17,572 nucleotides of DNA from an uncultured Sphingobacteriales bacterium (GCA_946887085.1 CAMPKG010000019.1:1-17572); one strand, 5' to 3'; shown: positions 8,188 to 15,396, counted from the stretch's first letter. Numbers and translations are program-made. Notes: a model not told the origin generated them from the letters alone.

Positions 8188-9621
8188 TTAATCGACTATC
8201 GCCAGTTTCCTGATCACACCGTCTATTTCTACCTCCAGGTATTTATCCGTTTGCAGGGTTAGGGAAACACCGGTGACCACTTTCCCAATTTTTACCGCAC
8301 CAGCCCCGTTGGCAGAGGGCTGCGCAGTTTTGATTCGGCCATCCACTTCCAATGCTTCAACAGGACTAGCTACTTTGATGCCGATATTTCCGTTGAAATA
8401 GTTTTTAGCAGCGGCCCCACTCTGGTAAATACCGTAGCCGCTGTTATTTGTCATCACGATCGCACGGAAATCCGGAGCCGAAATGAGATTGGGATTAATG
8501 TAAATGGCACGAACAGTACCATTAGCCGTACCGGTTTGGTTCACGCGCACAGGGATATTCAGCACATTCACCTCCATGTTGCCGGATGTGGGCTTTATAT
8601 CGGAATTGCCGCCAACATGATGGGGCATTACCAACCAGTTGAGCGTACCGGAAGTACCGAAATGACCGGTGCCTATACTATTCGCTGCGCTCCCGATATA
8701 AAACACACTACCCGTTTGGCTTGTTGTCATTGCCCCGCGGAACTCACCCGCGCTTCCATCTGGCGCACCAAAAGTAAAGGTGTGAATTTTCCTTATCGAA
8801 AATGTGTTACTCCCACTGTTTGACACTATTATAGCTGGGTCATTCGCATAACTGGACCCGAATAATATATAGGGCATATTCAAGCTGATCTGTCCGCCAG
8901 TGCCAATGCCCATGTTGATCTTGTTGACCTGCCCGTTAGTTACCGTGAACACCTCTTCCGAAGATGCATTTATGGTAGTCTTACCCAGATTCGTCAGTGT
9001 GAGCCGGGGAGCATTGTTGGTTATTATGTCCACTCCAAAATTCGATGTTGACCCGATACTGGAGTTTGCAGTAAACGCATTTCCGCCATTCCTGAAATAA
9101 GTGGTAGCCAGGCTTACAGCCCCTGCACTGCCGTCTACGGATAATACACCGCTGTTAGACACAACACCGTTACCGCTATTATAGCTGATACCTATGCCGC
9201 CGGATATCGCGTTGCGTACACGGGCATCGGTGTAGTATTTATTATTTACGCCCTCTGTAATGCTGTCAGTAATACGATACTGCTGCAGTATGTCTTTTAC
9301 GTAAACAGAATCTTTATAAGTCATGTAGCGCACACGCCTATTGCTGTCAAAATGATAAAGCACCGAATCCTTCAGATCGTAGACAAAAAGCCCACGTTTG
9401 GTCGTATGTATACTATCAAGCATAACGCGCGGCAGCAACAGGCCTTTATTTGTTGTGTCTTTGCCCAGTTGCATCCAGGCAGATGTATCGGCAAACAAAC
9501 GGCTCTCCTGTCCAACAGACAAAGAGCCGCTGATGTAATACCTGTTCCAAAGCATGCCGCTCTGCGCACGGACAGCAATGCTGCTTGATACAATAAACAA
9601 CAGGATCAATAGTCTTTTCAT
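8188..9621 (-). CDS. Fibre or adhesin-like protein with Sec signal peptide
   Basis: A 477-residue protein from the ATG at 9621, seven bases after the previous stop. The frame is open 45 codons further upstream, but only this start gives a signal peptide, MKRLLILLFIVSSSIAVRAQ. Residues about 121-155 contain a segment (ITEGVNNKYYTDARVRNAI, then GIGISYNSGNGVVS) of the kind repeated in phage long tail fibres. Central sequence is Gly/Ser/Thr/Asn-rich with beta character and likely trimeric. The C-terminal ~45 residues (IGIKVASPVEALEVDGRI onward) resemble the head-domain linker common in Bacteroidetes cell-surface fibre proteins. It lies at the end of a phage virion cluster and so is probably the receptor-binding or surface-attachment component. 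A signal peptide is unexpected for a virion fibre assembled in the cytoplasm. A host surface adhesin is the main alternative. Confidence 0.75.
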   Translation of the reverse strand: MKRLLILLFIVSSSIAVRAQSGMLWNRYYISGSLSVGQESRLFADTSAWMQLGKDTTNKGLLLPRVMLDSIHTTKRGLFVYDLKDSVLYHFDSNRRVRYMTYKDSVYVKDILQQYRITDSITEGVNNKYYTDARVRNAISGGIGISYNSGNGVVSNSGVLSVDGSAGAVSLATTYFRNGGNAFTANSSIGSTSNFGVDIITNNAPRLTLTNLGKTTINASSEEVFTVTNGQVNKINMGIGTGGQISLNMPYILFGSSYANDPAIIVSNSGSNTFSIRKIHTFTFGAPDGSAGEFRGAMTTSQTGSVFYIGSAANSIGTGHFGTSGTLNWLVMPHHVGGNSDIKPTSGNMEVNVLNIPVRVNQTGTANGTVRAIYINPNLISAPDFRAIVMTNNSGYGIYQSGAAAKNYFNGNIGIKVASPVEALEVDGRIKTAQPSANGAGAVKIGKVVTGVSLTLQTDKYLEVEIDGVIRKLAIVD

Positions 9622-9628
9622 AGTGTAG

Positions 9629-10165
9629 TTATTTAAAATAAAGTATGGTGATCTTTTGGCCGGGTTGCAATTCGGTGTTGAACGAAATGATACCAACCAC
9701 CTTATCGAACATATATTCTTCCTCGCTGGTTCCTTCCTGCCTGATAGCGCCTTCAATAAATACTGCTATCTGTTTTGCATTGACCAGCTCAAGGTAGCTG
9801 ACTGAGTCCTGCCCGGCCAAAGCAGTGAATTGTAATTTGCCTGCTGTAACGGTGTTGTTGTCATTTGTTGTCAGTCCAACTTCACCGTCAATTATCGGGA
9901 TAGTCTTAATGGCATAGCAGGTATCATTAAAAATGCTGTTGTCGGGTTTGTAGAGCTTGAAGACATAGGTGTAATCCTCATTAAGCCTTGCCGGCACGAC
10001 AATTGTTTGCCCGCTGGTTGCGTGGAACTGGCAATAATGGTAGGCTCCGTTAAAGGTGGTCATAAAAGCCCAGGTACCTGTGGCATCAGCAACAAGTGGC
10101 AATGCGACGGCTTCGTTGCACACCGGCGCTATCCCGAGGCCGGTATAATTTGTTTCACAGATCAT
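9629..10165 (-). CDS. Unassigned virion-cluster protein, 178 residues
   Basis: I chose the ATG at 10165, which begins two bases after the upstream stop (TAACCATG). A start at 10195 would overlap the upstream gene by 28 bases and add ten Cys/Lys-rich residues of unlikely character. The product (MICETNYTGLGIAPVCNEAV at the N-terminus) is rich in predicted strands and Thr/Val, with no signal peptide or membrane segment. The C-terminal part (about 145-178) ends in LQPGQKITILYFK, a short beta-strand close that looks like a domain for trimeric packing. Its place directly before the fibre gene suggests a fibre base, adaptor or decoration protein. I do not recognise the family. Confidence 0.72.
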   Translation of the reverse strand: MICETNYTGLGIAPVCNEAVALPLVADATGTWAFMTTFNGAYHYCQFHATSGQTIVVPARLNEDYTYVFKLYKPDNSIFNDTCYAIKTIPIIDGEVGLTTNDNNTVTAGKLQFTALAGQDSVSYLELVNAKQIAVFIEGAIRQEGTSEEEYMFDKVVGIISFNTELQPGQKITILYFK

Positions 10166-10167
10166 GG

Positions 10168-10713
10168 TTATAGTTTTACAGGATTTACAATACAATTGCC
10201 GGGTATAAACGTTTTCGAAACATTCATGGTGAGTTTCACTATGGTTTCATCATTATAGTGCTTTAATGCAGCCGCCACATCATCTGCTTTCATTTTTGCC
10301 AATTCCTCTGTTACTATCTGTTCACGGTTCCACGAGGCAGATACGGGCAATACATTCATATCGGCGTAACTCATCGCAGTATTGCGCAAATTCTCTATCA
10401 GGCGAAAAGCATCGGCATTGCTCACTATTGCCACCAGGTACACCGTAACAGCATCAAGAAAACCAACCCTCTGTGCACCTCCATCAGTCAGACGTTCAGC
10501 CGGTTGTGGTTCAAGCCTGATGGTGGCATCCGTCCGCAGGTAGAAATAGTTTCCAAGAGTATCATCGGGCAGCAGGCATTGCATGTCTTTTAGTTTGTGT
10601 GCCCAGATAGCGCCGGTAACGTCGCTCCGGAAGGCATTAGCATAGCCATGGTGGAAATAATTGTTCCTGGTATGAATGTGGTTGCGCAGGTTTTCAAAAT
10701 CTTCTGTTTGCAT
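10168..10713 (-). CDS. Unassigned virion-cluster protein, 181 residues
   Basis: A soluble-looking protein starting MQTEDFENLRNHIHTRNNYF, with no signal peptide or transmembrane helix. Near residues 85-115 is a strand-helix run (VGFLDAVTVYLVAIVSNADAF), followed by a helical C-terminal half containing EELAKMKADDVAAALKHYND. It starts four bases after the 51-residue gene and ends two bases before the 178-residue gene, so it belongs to the same transcript. Size and position, between capsid and fibre genes, would suit a head-tail connector or tail-terminator-like protein. No motif proves this, and I do not recognise the family. Confidence 0.7.
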   Translation of the reverse strand: MQTEDFENLRNHIHTRNNYFHHGYANAFRSDVTGAIWAHKLKDMQCLLPDDTLGNYFYLRTDATIRLEPQPAERLTDGGAQRVGFLDAVTVYLVAIVSNADAFRLIENLRNTAMSYADMNVLPVSASWNREQIVTEELAKMKADDVAAALKHYNDETIVKLTMNVSKTFIPGNCIVNPVKL

Positions 10714-10717
10714 GTGG

Positions 10718-10873
10718 TCAGGGTTTAGGCGTTCGTGAAAAAGTTTTCTTTATTAACCGTTTCTTGTTTTTGACAGGCATTGTTGCGTTTTGTTGCGAAT
10801 TCTTTGCCTGCAACTGTTGCAACAATTGTTCGGGCAGTTGTTGCAAATAGTGATAGTATTCAGGAAGGGTCAT
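10718..10873 (-). CDS. Small basic protein, 51 residues
   Basis: A short gene whose ATG at 10873 overlaps the end of the upstream membrane protein gene by 14 bases in another frame. The frame is open upstream to 10966, but those codons are antisense-like shadow of the membrane gene. The product has a Gln/Leu-rich helix (residues 8-29) and a strongly basic C-terminus (PVKNKKRLIKKTFSRTPKP). A long overlap followed by a four-base gap to the next gene fits a translationally coupled small partner. The basic tail could bind nucleic acid or lipid head groups. No family recognised; the main doubt is whether it is translated. Confidence 0.5.
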   Translation of the reverse strand: MTLPEYYHYLQQLPEQLLQQLQAKNSQQNATMPVKNKKRLIKKTFSRTPKP

Positions 10874-11252
10874 GACCGGCAGGTTTAGTGATAAACAAAA
10901 GTGCAAGATTGGTACCCAGGCTGATGTAAACGAGGTACCAGATGAAATTGATGGCTCCAGATACAAAGAAATTATTGATCGCCTCGGTCAGCCAAGCATT
11001 CAACACCGTCTTGCAGAATAAAAAATAGCTCCAGAAACCAATAACCGAAACCAGGTGACAGAAACACAAGGCACAATAGCCGCCTGCTTTTACGAGGAAA
11101 GTCTTTCCCTGCAGGTCCCATTTTTGCAGACGTTTCTGCCAGTTCAACAACTGGTCAAGCCATTGTCCCTGCTGAATGCTGATGAATAAAATTCTTGCGA
11201 GACAGGCATTCGCAAGCAACGCGACAACTGTATAAAGAAGAAATGATAACAT
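10860..11252 (-). CDS. Small integral membrane protein with three probable helices
   Basis: A 130-residue hydrophobic protein. Likely membrane segments lie near 2-24 (MLSFLLYTVVALLANACLAR), 54-82 (Cys/Phe-rich, GGYCALCFCHLVSVIGF) and 95-122 (FVSGAINFIWYLVYISLG), with an amphipathic Gln/Trp-rich loop at 28-48. It is embedded in the virion transcript between the 327-residue protein and small genes leading to the fibre. In a phage its size and topology would fit a holin, but no endolysin is visible in the window and holins rarely sit between virion genes. It might instead anchor the particle or fibre at the inner membrane. Start chosen at the first ATG; about 63 bases separate it from the upstream gene. 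Confidence 0.72.
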   Translation of the reverse strand: MLSFLLYTVVALLANACLARILFISIQQGQWLDQLLNWQKRLQKWDLQGKTFLVKAGGYCALCFCHLVSVIGFWSYFLFCKTVLNAWLTEAINNFFVSGAINFIWYLVYISLGTNLALLFITKPAGHDPS

Positions 11253-11276
11253 GATAATATTTTTGGGATTGGATCC

Positions 11277-11311
11277 TGGAATCTGGAATCTGGAATTTGG
11301 AATCTGGAATT
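11277..11311. repeat. Tandem heptamer repeat, five TGGAAT(C/T) units
   Basis: Five back-to-back 7-base units read TGGAATC, TGGAATC, TGGAATT, TGGAATC and TGGAATT at 11277-11311. A degenerate half unit flanks each side (TGGATCC before, TGATTC after). The array starts a few bases past the stop of the 327-residue gene and fills most of the 63-base gap to the membrane protein gene. Units of seven bases would not keep frame if translated; here they are non-coding. Heptamer arrays of this kind are prone to copy-number change. Confidence 0.9.
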
Positions 11312-11315
11312 TGAT

Positions 11316-12299
11316 TCAGACATTAGTCACCCACCTGATACCGTTGCATTGCAGGCAGTCGTCCTTATACTGTTTGAGTAGTGCAGGCAGCGCATTGATA
11401 AATACTTTCCATTTATCACGATATTCGTTCTCCACATCCACGCGATAGCGCTCTGTTTCTTCGCGGCCATATACCACCCAATTGTTCAAACGATTGGTAC
11501 GCAGGTGTTCTTCCATCAACATGATGCGTGCTTTCAGCCATACGATCTCACCGATATAAGTTTTGCTGAGGTCACACAGAAGTTGTTCGTAGTCGCATTC
11601 GCAGCTAAATTCAAGACCGATACCAAATCCTTCCTTACCGCTGATCTCCTTATCGTCATACCAACCTTTGGTATAGCCGCAATCATTAGGCATGCTGCCG
11701 TTGCATCCGGTAAAGCAGGTGAGATAAGCACTGGCAACCGGAATGTTCGCCCCGTCCAACAACACACGGGCAAATGTCCCTTTTACCTCGTAAGCCACAT
11801 TGAAGCTGTTGATCTCGTTCGCTGCCAGGTTGATGTTGTACGTCGAAACTGTACCTCCAGCATAGTCGTCGTATATCTTCAGGGTAGCATTCTCTACAGA
11901 TGTGAGCGGGCAGATCTTTACGGCATGTATTTTAAGCTTGCGCAATTGGCCTTTAATCCTGTTGTTTTTATAAAGTGTCAGTCCGCGTTCTTTGGCTTCC
12001 GCAGGAAAGGTTGTGGCAGGTTTAAATTCTCCGGTCATGTAACGTTTAGCGCCCAGCTTTGGCAGCACATGGTTGGCCGACATTGCCGTGAGCAGGTCGT
12101 TACGGACCATCGTGGCTGCCTGTAATACTTTTGCCCGCGCCAAAGCCAGGCCACTTACATAGTCTTCATTGGCAATGCGTGCGAGATTAAGAATGGATAT
12201 TTCTGCAGCATCCATCAGGTCGAGGCCGCTTAGCGACTGCGGCGCATCCGTTTCATCGCAGACATTTCTTACGGATATTATGTTTTCTAAACAGCTCAT
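11316..12299 (-). CDS. Unassigned Cys-rich virion-cluster protein, 327 residues
   Basis: A 327-residue protein immediately after the capsid gene. N-terminal residues 20-75 are helical (SLSGLDLMDAAEISILNLAR and on). Residues about 100-195 read as beta-rich, and 240-327 are again helical with many aromatic and charged residues. It carries eleven Cys (3, 14, 130, 195, 199, 207, 233, 235, 242, 315, 318), several in close pairs (CFTGC, CEC, CLQC) that could bind metal or form disulfides. Position after the major capsid gene suggests a neck, adaptor or minor capsid protein. I do not recognise the family. An intrinsic terminator lies between it and the capsid gene, so it needs read-through or its own promoter. 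Confidence 0.75.
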   Translation of the reverse strand: MSCLENIISVRNVCDETDAPQSLSGLDLMDAAEISILNLARIANEDYVSGLALARAKVLQAATMVRNDLLTAMSANHVLPKLGAKRYMTGEFKPATTFPAEAKERGLTLYKNNRIKGQLRKLKIHAVKICPLTSVENATLKIYDDYAGGTVSTYNINLAANEINSFNVAYEVKGTFARVLLDGANIPVASAYLTCFTGCNGSMPNDCGYTKGWYDDKEISGKEGFGIGLEFSCECDYEQLLCDLSKTYIGEIVWLKARIMLMEEHLRTNRLNNWVVYGREETERYRVDVENEYRDKWKVFINALPALLKQYKDDCLQCNGIRWVTNV

Positions 12300-12325
12300 A
12301 GTTTCAGGTTTGTCAGGTTTAATAA

Positions 12326-12355
12326 AAGTTCCCCGCTACTAACACCGGGGAACTT
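12326..12355 (-). terminator. Intrinsic terminator after the capsid gene
   Basis: A perfect 10-base-pair stem, AAGTTCCCCG at 12326-12335 pairing with CGGGGAACTT at 12346-12355, with a 10-base loop. Read on the minus strand it begins 15 bases past the capsid stop and continues into a T-rich run (CTTTTATTAA). This is a good Rho-independent terminator and would reduce transcription of the downstream virion genes relative to the capsid gene. Confidence 0.85.
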
Positions 12356-12370
12356 ATTGGAGACAGGATA

Positions 12371-13699
12371 TTAAGGGGTTGCTACGAAGGAAATGTTAGT
12401 AGTATCGTTCAGCTGTCCGCTAATGGCACTATAGCCTGTATAACGGATCATAGTTCCGGTTACGCTGAATGAATAACCCGTGATGCTTTCGTTCAACAGG
12501 TTCTTCAGCTCAGTAATATTGGTGACGGACACATCAGGAAAATCTGTCTGGCCGGCAAGCTCCAGCTTGTTGACGTACAGCGGGTAGGTAACCACCCCGT
12601 CTGTCTCCCAGTCAAACGTATCGCTTGTACCTGGTGTTGCCGGGGTACCGCTCGGACAAGTGTACTCAAGCGGTGCACATGTTGTATAGTGGAATACGCC
12701 GGTTACGTCTGGAATGTTGCATACCGCCGGCGGAAGGAAGAAGATATCCCACTCAAGCCTCCACTGGAATGTCCAGCGGTAATTACACTTATCGTACACC
12801 ACATTCAGGTCCCAAAGCAAACCGGTAAGCGGGTCGGCCATCACACCATGAATGTAATCGGTGCCACCTTGCTGATAGATCGTATCTATTGCATCGATGT
12901 TTTGCAGATCGGTGGCAAAGATGCCGGCATTGCGGTTGAAGCTCACAAACTTCAGCACCTGCGGATCGAAGGCAACAATGTGCTCCTTGCTATCGTCACC
13001 AAAGGCATCATTCACCAGGCTATCGTAGTAGGCATTGGAACGGCCTAGCTGGCTAACGTTTTGCCCTTTATCATTGATTCCCCCGATCTCCACCGCCTTA
13101 CGCCAGTGAAATACATCAGTACCGCCTACAATGAAGGGATTTGAAAAACCTGCATCACGGAACGTACGTTCAATCTCCCAAAGGCCCATAGGGTTTACTG
13201 TTCCCAGCTCTTTGTTGAGAAAAGGCAACATACGGTCGCTATTGCCATCAGGTAAAACACCAGCGTTACTCACCAATTTGCCGGCAACCGCAACCGCCAG
13301 CTTACGGCGTACTGCAGGCAAAGCCGAGTTGATTGCAGCCTTAGCATGGTCGCTGAAAGTGTAGGCACCATCTATATAACGTATATCATCACGGTTCAGC
13401 TGGTAAACGGCAGACACCGTTTCCTGCTCTATTGCATGATACATCTGTTTTGGCGCCAGCACCGTACCGGGGTCACAAAGGCTTTCGGTACCCGTACCGG
13501 CATCTTCGCATACGGGTGCGTAATAGTTGATCTTAAGTTGACGTTTCTTGCCTTCTTCAGAATGAAGGTCTGTCTCTACTATCGAAGTATTGAATTGTCT
13601 TGCAGCGAGTACAGCGGCCAGTACCTCGTACGGTCGGCCCTGTTTGGCATATTGCAGCAAACTCTTCTGCACAGACTGCATGGCATTTTTAAAGCTCAT
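12371..13699 (-). CDS. Probable major capsid protein (HK97-like) with C-terminal extension
   Basis: A 442-residue protein placed right after a coiled-coil scaffold-like gene, the usual place for a major capsid protein. Residues 1-60 are a helical N-arm. About 110-150 form a long helix (TFSDHAKAAINSALPAVRRKL) like the HK97 spine helix, 185-300 hold alternating strand-helix blocks (FIVGGTDVFHWRKAV, HIVAFDPQVLKFVSF), and YRWTFQWRLEWDIFF (307-321) resembles the P-domain closing strands. From about 325 a Cys/Pro-rich linker (Cys327, 341, 348) leads to a Thr/Ser-rich domain of ~85 residues that could be a surface decoration or insertion domain. It is followed by a strong terminator, as expected for a highly expressed product. 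Assignment rests on context and fold impression; no sequence search was possible. Confidence 0.65.
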   Translation of the reverse strand: MSFKNAMQSVQKSLLQYAKQGRPYEVLAAVLAARQFNTSIVETDLHSEEGKKRQLKINYYAPVCEDAGTGTESLCDPGTVLAPKQMYHAIEQETVSAVYQLNRDDIRYIDGAYTFSDHAKAAINSALPAVRRKLAVAVAGKLVSNAGVLPDGNSDRMLPFLNKELGTVNPMGLWEIERTFRDAGFSNPFIVGGTDVFHWRKAVEIGGINDKGQNVSQLGRSNAYYDSLVNDAFGDDSKEHIVAFDPQVLKFVSFNRNAGIFATDLQNIDAIDTIYQQGGTDYIHGVMADPLTGLLWDLNVVYDKCNYRWTFQWRLEWDIFFLPPAVCNIPDVTGVFHYTTCAPLEYTCPSGTPATPGTSDTFDWETDGVVTYPLYVNKLELAGQTDFPDVSVTNITELKNLLNESITGYSFSVTGTMIRYTGYSAISGQLNDTTNISFVATP

Positions 13700-13799
13700 G
13701 GCCTATAAAGAATTAATGTGTTAAGAAAATGAGATCCACTTCAAGGCGGGAGTCGCCTGGATACCTGGTTGTTTGAACAGCCGCGGGCAAAGCTGTGCT

Positions 13800-13882
13800 C
13801 AGTTGGCAGTTTACAGTTTGCAGTCCTGATATTTTACGTTGTGGCTTATTGCCAATTGCAACTGACTATAAACTGCCAACTG
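13800..13882. repeat. Long imperfect palindrome at the scaffold gene stop
   Basis: Perfect 14-base arms, CAGTTGGCAGTTTA at 13800-13813 and its complement at 13869-13882, extend inward with a few mismatches to pair TTGCA (13818-13822) with TGCAA (13857-13861). This leaves a loop of about 34 bases. The right arm abuts the scaffold stop codon (13883-13885) directly. It has no T tract, so it is more likely an mRNA processing or stability element, or a copy of a dispersed palindromic repeat, than a terminator. It lies in the 183-base gap between the scaffold and capsid genes. Confidence 0.8.
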
Positions 13883-14713
13883 CTACTGTTCTGCCCAGGC
13901 AGCAATGGCTTCCATTGCATCGTCCTGTGCGTCCTCCTCACTCAGTGAAATAACACCTGAAGCATACGCACCTTGCTGTCCTGCCTTGACATCAGCAGGT
14001 GTAATATGCCTGGTGTCGTTCACCAGTATGCCAGCCTTTTCGGCCCAGCTTCTTGCAAAGTCCTCGTCAGTAATTGGTGCATTATTATCACTCACTACAG
14101 GCTTTCCTTCTTTATAAAATTCAAGTTGTTTCTTCTCTTCATTATAACGCACCTCAAAGGTCGCGTGCATTTTATAACGCAGCATATCGGCCTGTTCCTG
14201 CAGATCGCCGCCCTTACGCGGCAGCTTCTCTATTATCGAAACACAACGTGCCGCTATATCGCGCTGAATAAATTTTTCGCCAGCCTCTTTCAATCGGTAC
14301 TCATAGTCGGCCTTCAGTTGATCCATTTGTGATTCATAGTTCTGAATCGTTGCCTCGAGCGATGATAAGCGTTCATCCCCCGTTTGGCTGGTGCGTTCGT
14401 CTATTGCTGCTTTGCATTTTGAAAGCAATTGTTCAATGGACATATCTTCGAGCTCGCGCTTCGGCACATTGAACACCCGCTGGGCAGCGCTGCGCAAAGC
14501 TCCCAGGTGGCGACCGGTAAAGGCTGCTTCCAGCGTTGGCTTGAGCTGTTCTTCAATGGATGGCCTTATCGTTTTTGAAATGCCATCGTTGATCGTTGCG
14601 AGCAAATGCTCGGTTTCAATAGTTGCGTCGGCTTGTTGCTCATCTTCCGCAACTTCCGCATCGCCCAGTAAGGCTGAGAGTAATTTGTTGACTTGTTCGA
14701 TGGAGAGTTTCAT
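13883..14713 (-). CDS. Probable capsid scaffolding protein
   Basis: A 276-residue, acidic, low-complexity helical protein. Glu/Gln-rich helices run from 1 to 100, a strong coiled coil spans about 105-150 (LSSLEATIQNYESQMDQL), a small mixed region with KKQLEFYKEGKPVV lies at 194-207, and the tail (255-276) is acidic. The layout matches scaffolding proteins of tailed phages (DUF4355-like): coiled coil, then a ITDEDFARSWAEKAGIL-type segment. Together with the capsid gene directly downstream this is the classic scaffold-capsid pair. It should direct shell assembly and be absent from mature particles. No protease motif (Ser-His-Asp or similar) is apparent, so it is not evidently a scaffold-protease fusion. 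An alternative is a minor structural coiled-coil protein. Confidence 0.68.
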   Translation of the reverse strand: MKLSIEQVNKLLSALLGDAEVAEDEQQADATIETEHLLATINDGISKTIRPSIEEQLKPTLEAAFTGRHLGALRSAAQRVFNVPKRELEDMSIEQLLSKCKAAIDERTSQTGDERLSSLEATIQNYESQMDQLKADYEYRLKEAGEKFIQRDIAARCVSIIEKLPRKGGDLQEQADMLRYKMHATFEVRYNEEKKQLEFYKEGKPVVSDNNAPITDEDFARSWAEKAGILVNDTRHITPADVKAGQQGAYASGVISLSEEDAQDDAMEAIAAWAEQ

Positions 14714-14734
14714 GGTGTAAAGGATTATAATTGT

Positions 14735-14980
14735 TTAAAGTTTTTTTTTGACGCCGAACTTAGCCTTATCACCATAAAAGCGCTGATAACTTCGTTCGGG
14801 GTAGAAGAATTCACTGCCTTCTATCTCGGTGCCGTCAGGTTTCAAAGCGACTACCAGGACATGGCCGTAGGGAATGTCTATTCCGGGCAATTGCGCTTTG
14901 TGCGAATCCGTAATGGTGATCTCGTCCGGCAGCAGTACCGGTTCTTCCGGCGCAGGTGTGTCTTTGTGTTCGTGTATCAT
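14735..14980 (-). CDS. Small unassigned protein, 81 residues
   Basis: An acidic N-terminus (MIHEHKDTPAPEEPVLLPDE) precedes a beta-rich core with IPYGHVLVVALKPDG and a C-terminus ending in VKKKL. The start shares ATGA with the stop of the upstream 90-residue gene (4-base overlap), so the two are coupled. A run of nine A on the coding strand near the 3' end (encoding KKK) is a possible slippage site. The 21 bases to the scaffold start have no hairpin. Function unknown; a small virion or assembly protein is the natural guess from position. Confidence 0.65.
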   Translation of the reverse strand: MIHEHKDTPAPEEPVLLPDEITITDSHKAQLPGIDIPYGHVLVVALKPDGTEIEGSEFFYPERSYQRFYGDKAKFGVKKKL

Positions 14981-15249
14981 GATAAAAGGATTTGGTAATA
15001 CTTAGGTTCGGTTTTGGTGAGAAAGAAGGCAGTGCGGTAGCCAACCTTCAAAACTATGTTGGTGCGTTTGTTGAGCAATTGAACGATGTGATTAGACAAT
15101 AGTCCGTTAGACAGCTTGTCTGCGGCGTTCACGCGCTCTACAGAAACAGGCAATAGTAATGGTGATTCTTGTGGAAACTGATGGACGCTGGCTTCAGGAT
15201 CCTTGCGAATGATCCGTGCATTTTTCAGTGAGCTGTTCTTGCGTTTCAT
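14977..15249 (-). CDS. Small basic unassigned protein, 90 residues
   Basis: First gene downstream of a good Bacteroidetes promoter at 15275-15305, so its start (19 bases after a putative transcription start) is well placed. The product begins MKRKNSSLKNARIIRKDPEA, is basic at the N-terminus, and has a mixed beta/helix C-terminal half (NIVLKVGYRTAFFLT). No signal peptide or membrane helix. It overlaps the next gene by ATGA. I do not recognise it. Its position at the head of the scaffold-capsid transcript suggests an assembly or regulatory role. Confidence 0.65.
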   Translation of the reverse strand: MKRKNSSLKNARIIRKDPEASVHQFPQESPLLLPVSVERVNAADKLSNGLLSNHIVQLLNKRTNIVLKVGYRTAFFLTKTEPKYYQILLS

Positions 15250-15274
15250 GATAGGTGCGATAGGTTTACAATAG

Positions 15275-15305
15275 CAAATCTACAACTATAATTTTCAATA
15301 ACAAA
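15275..15305 (-). promoter_or_regulatory. Bacteroidetes-type promoter for the scaffold-capsid transcript
   Basis: On the minus strand, TTTG (15302-15305) is followed by exactly 19 bases and then TAGATTTG (15275-15282). This matches the Bacteroidetes consensus -33 TTTG and -7 TAnnTTTG with the expected 19-base spacing. It lies 25 bases before the ATG at 15249 in an AT-rich divergent gap. The plus-strand genes in the same gap have only weak partial matches. Confidence 0.8.
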
Positions 15306-15396
15306 AATTATTTTAAAAAATCTTCAATTGCTATTTATGTCAGCCTAAAAACGCCGCTAATCCTAATTTTATTATATTGTGTGAAAATCGAGCCGC

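Noticed and set aside
8188..9756. Start at 9756 for the fibre gene
   Set aside because: The extra 45 residues overlap the previous gene and hide a clean signal peptide at 9621.
11277..11311. CRISPR array
   Set aside because: Units are seven bases with no spacers.
11505..12125. A 206-codon plus-strand frame antisense to the Cys-rich virion protein gene
   Set aside because: It lies wholly opposite a better-supported gene, its product has the composition of an antisense shadow, and there is no start signal or neighbour support.
13744..13758. AGGCG/CGCCT hairpin between the scaffold and capsid genes
   Set aside because: A five-base-pair stem without a T tract is too weak to report as a terminator.
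15373..15380. TATATTGT as a -7 element for the plus-strand cassette
   Set aside because: One mismatch and no -33 element 19-21 bases upstream, so not reported as a promoter.
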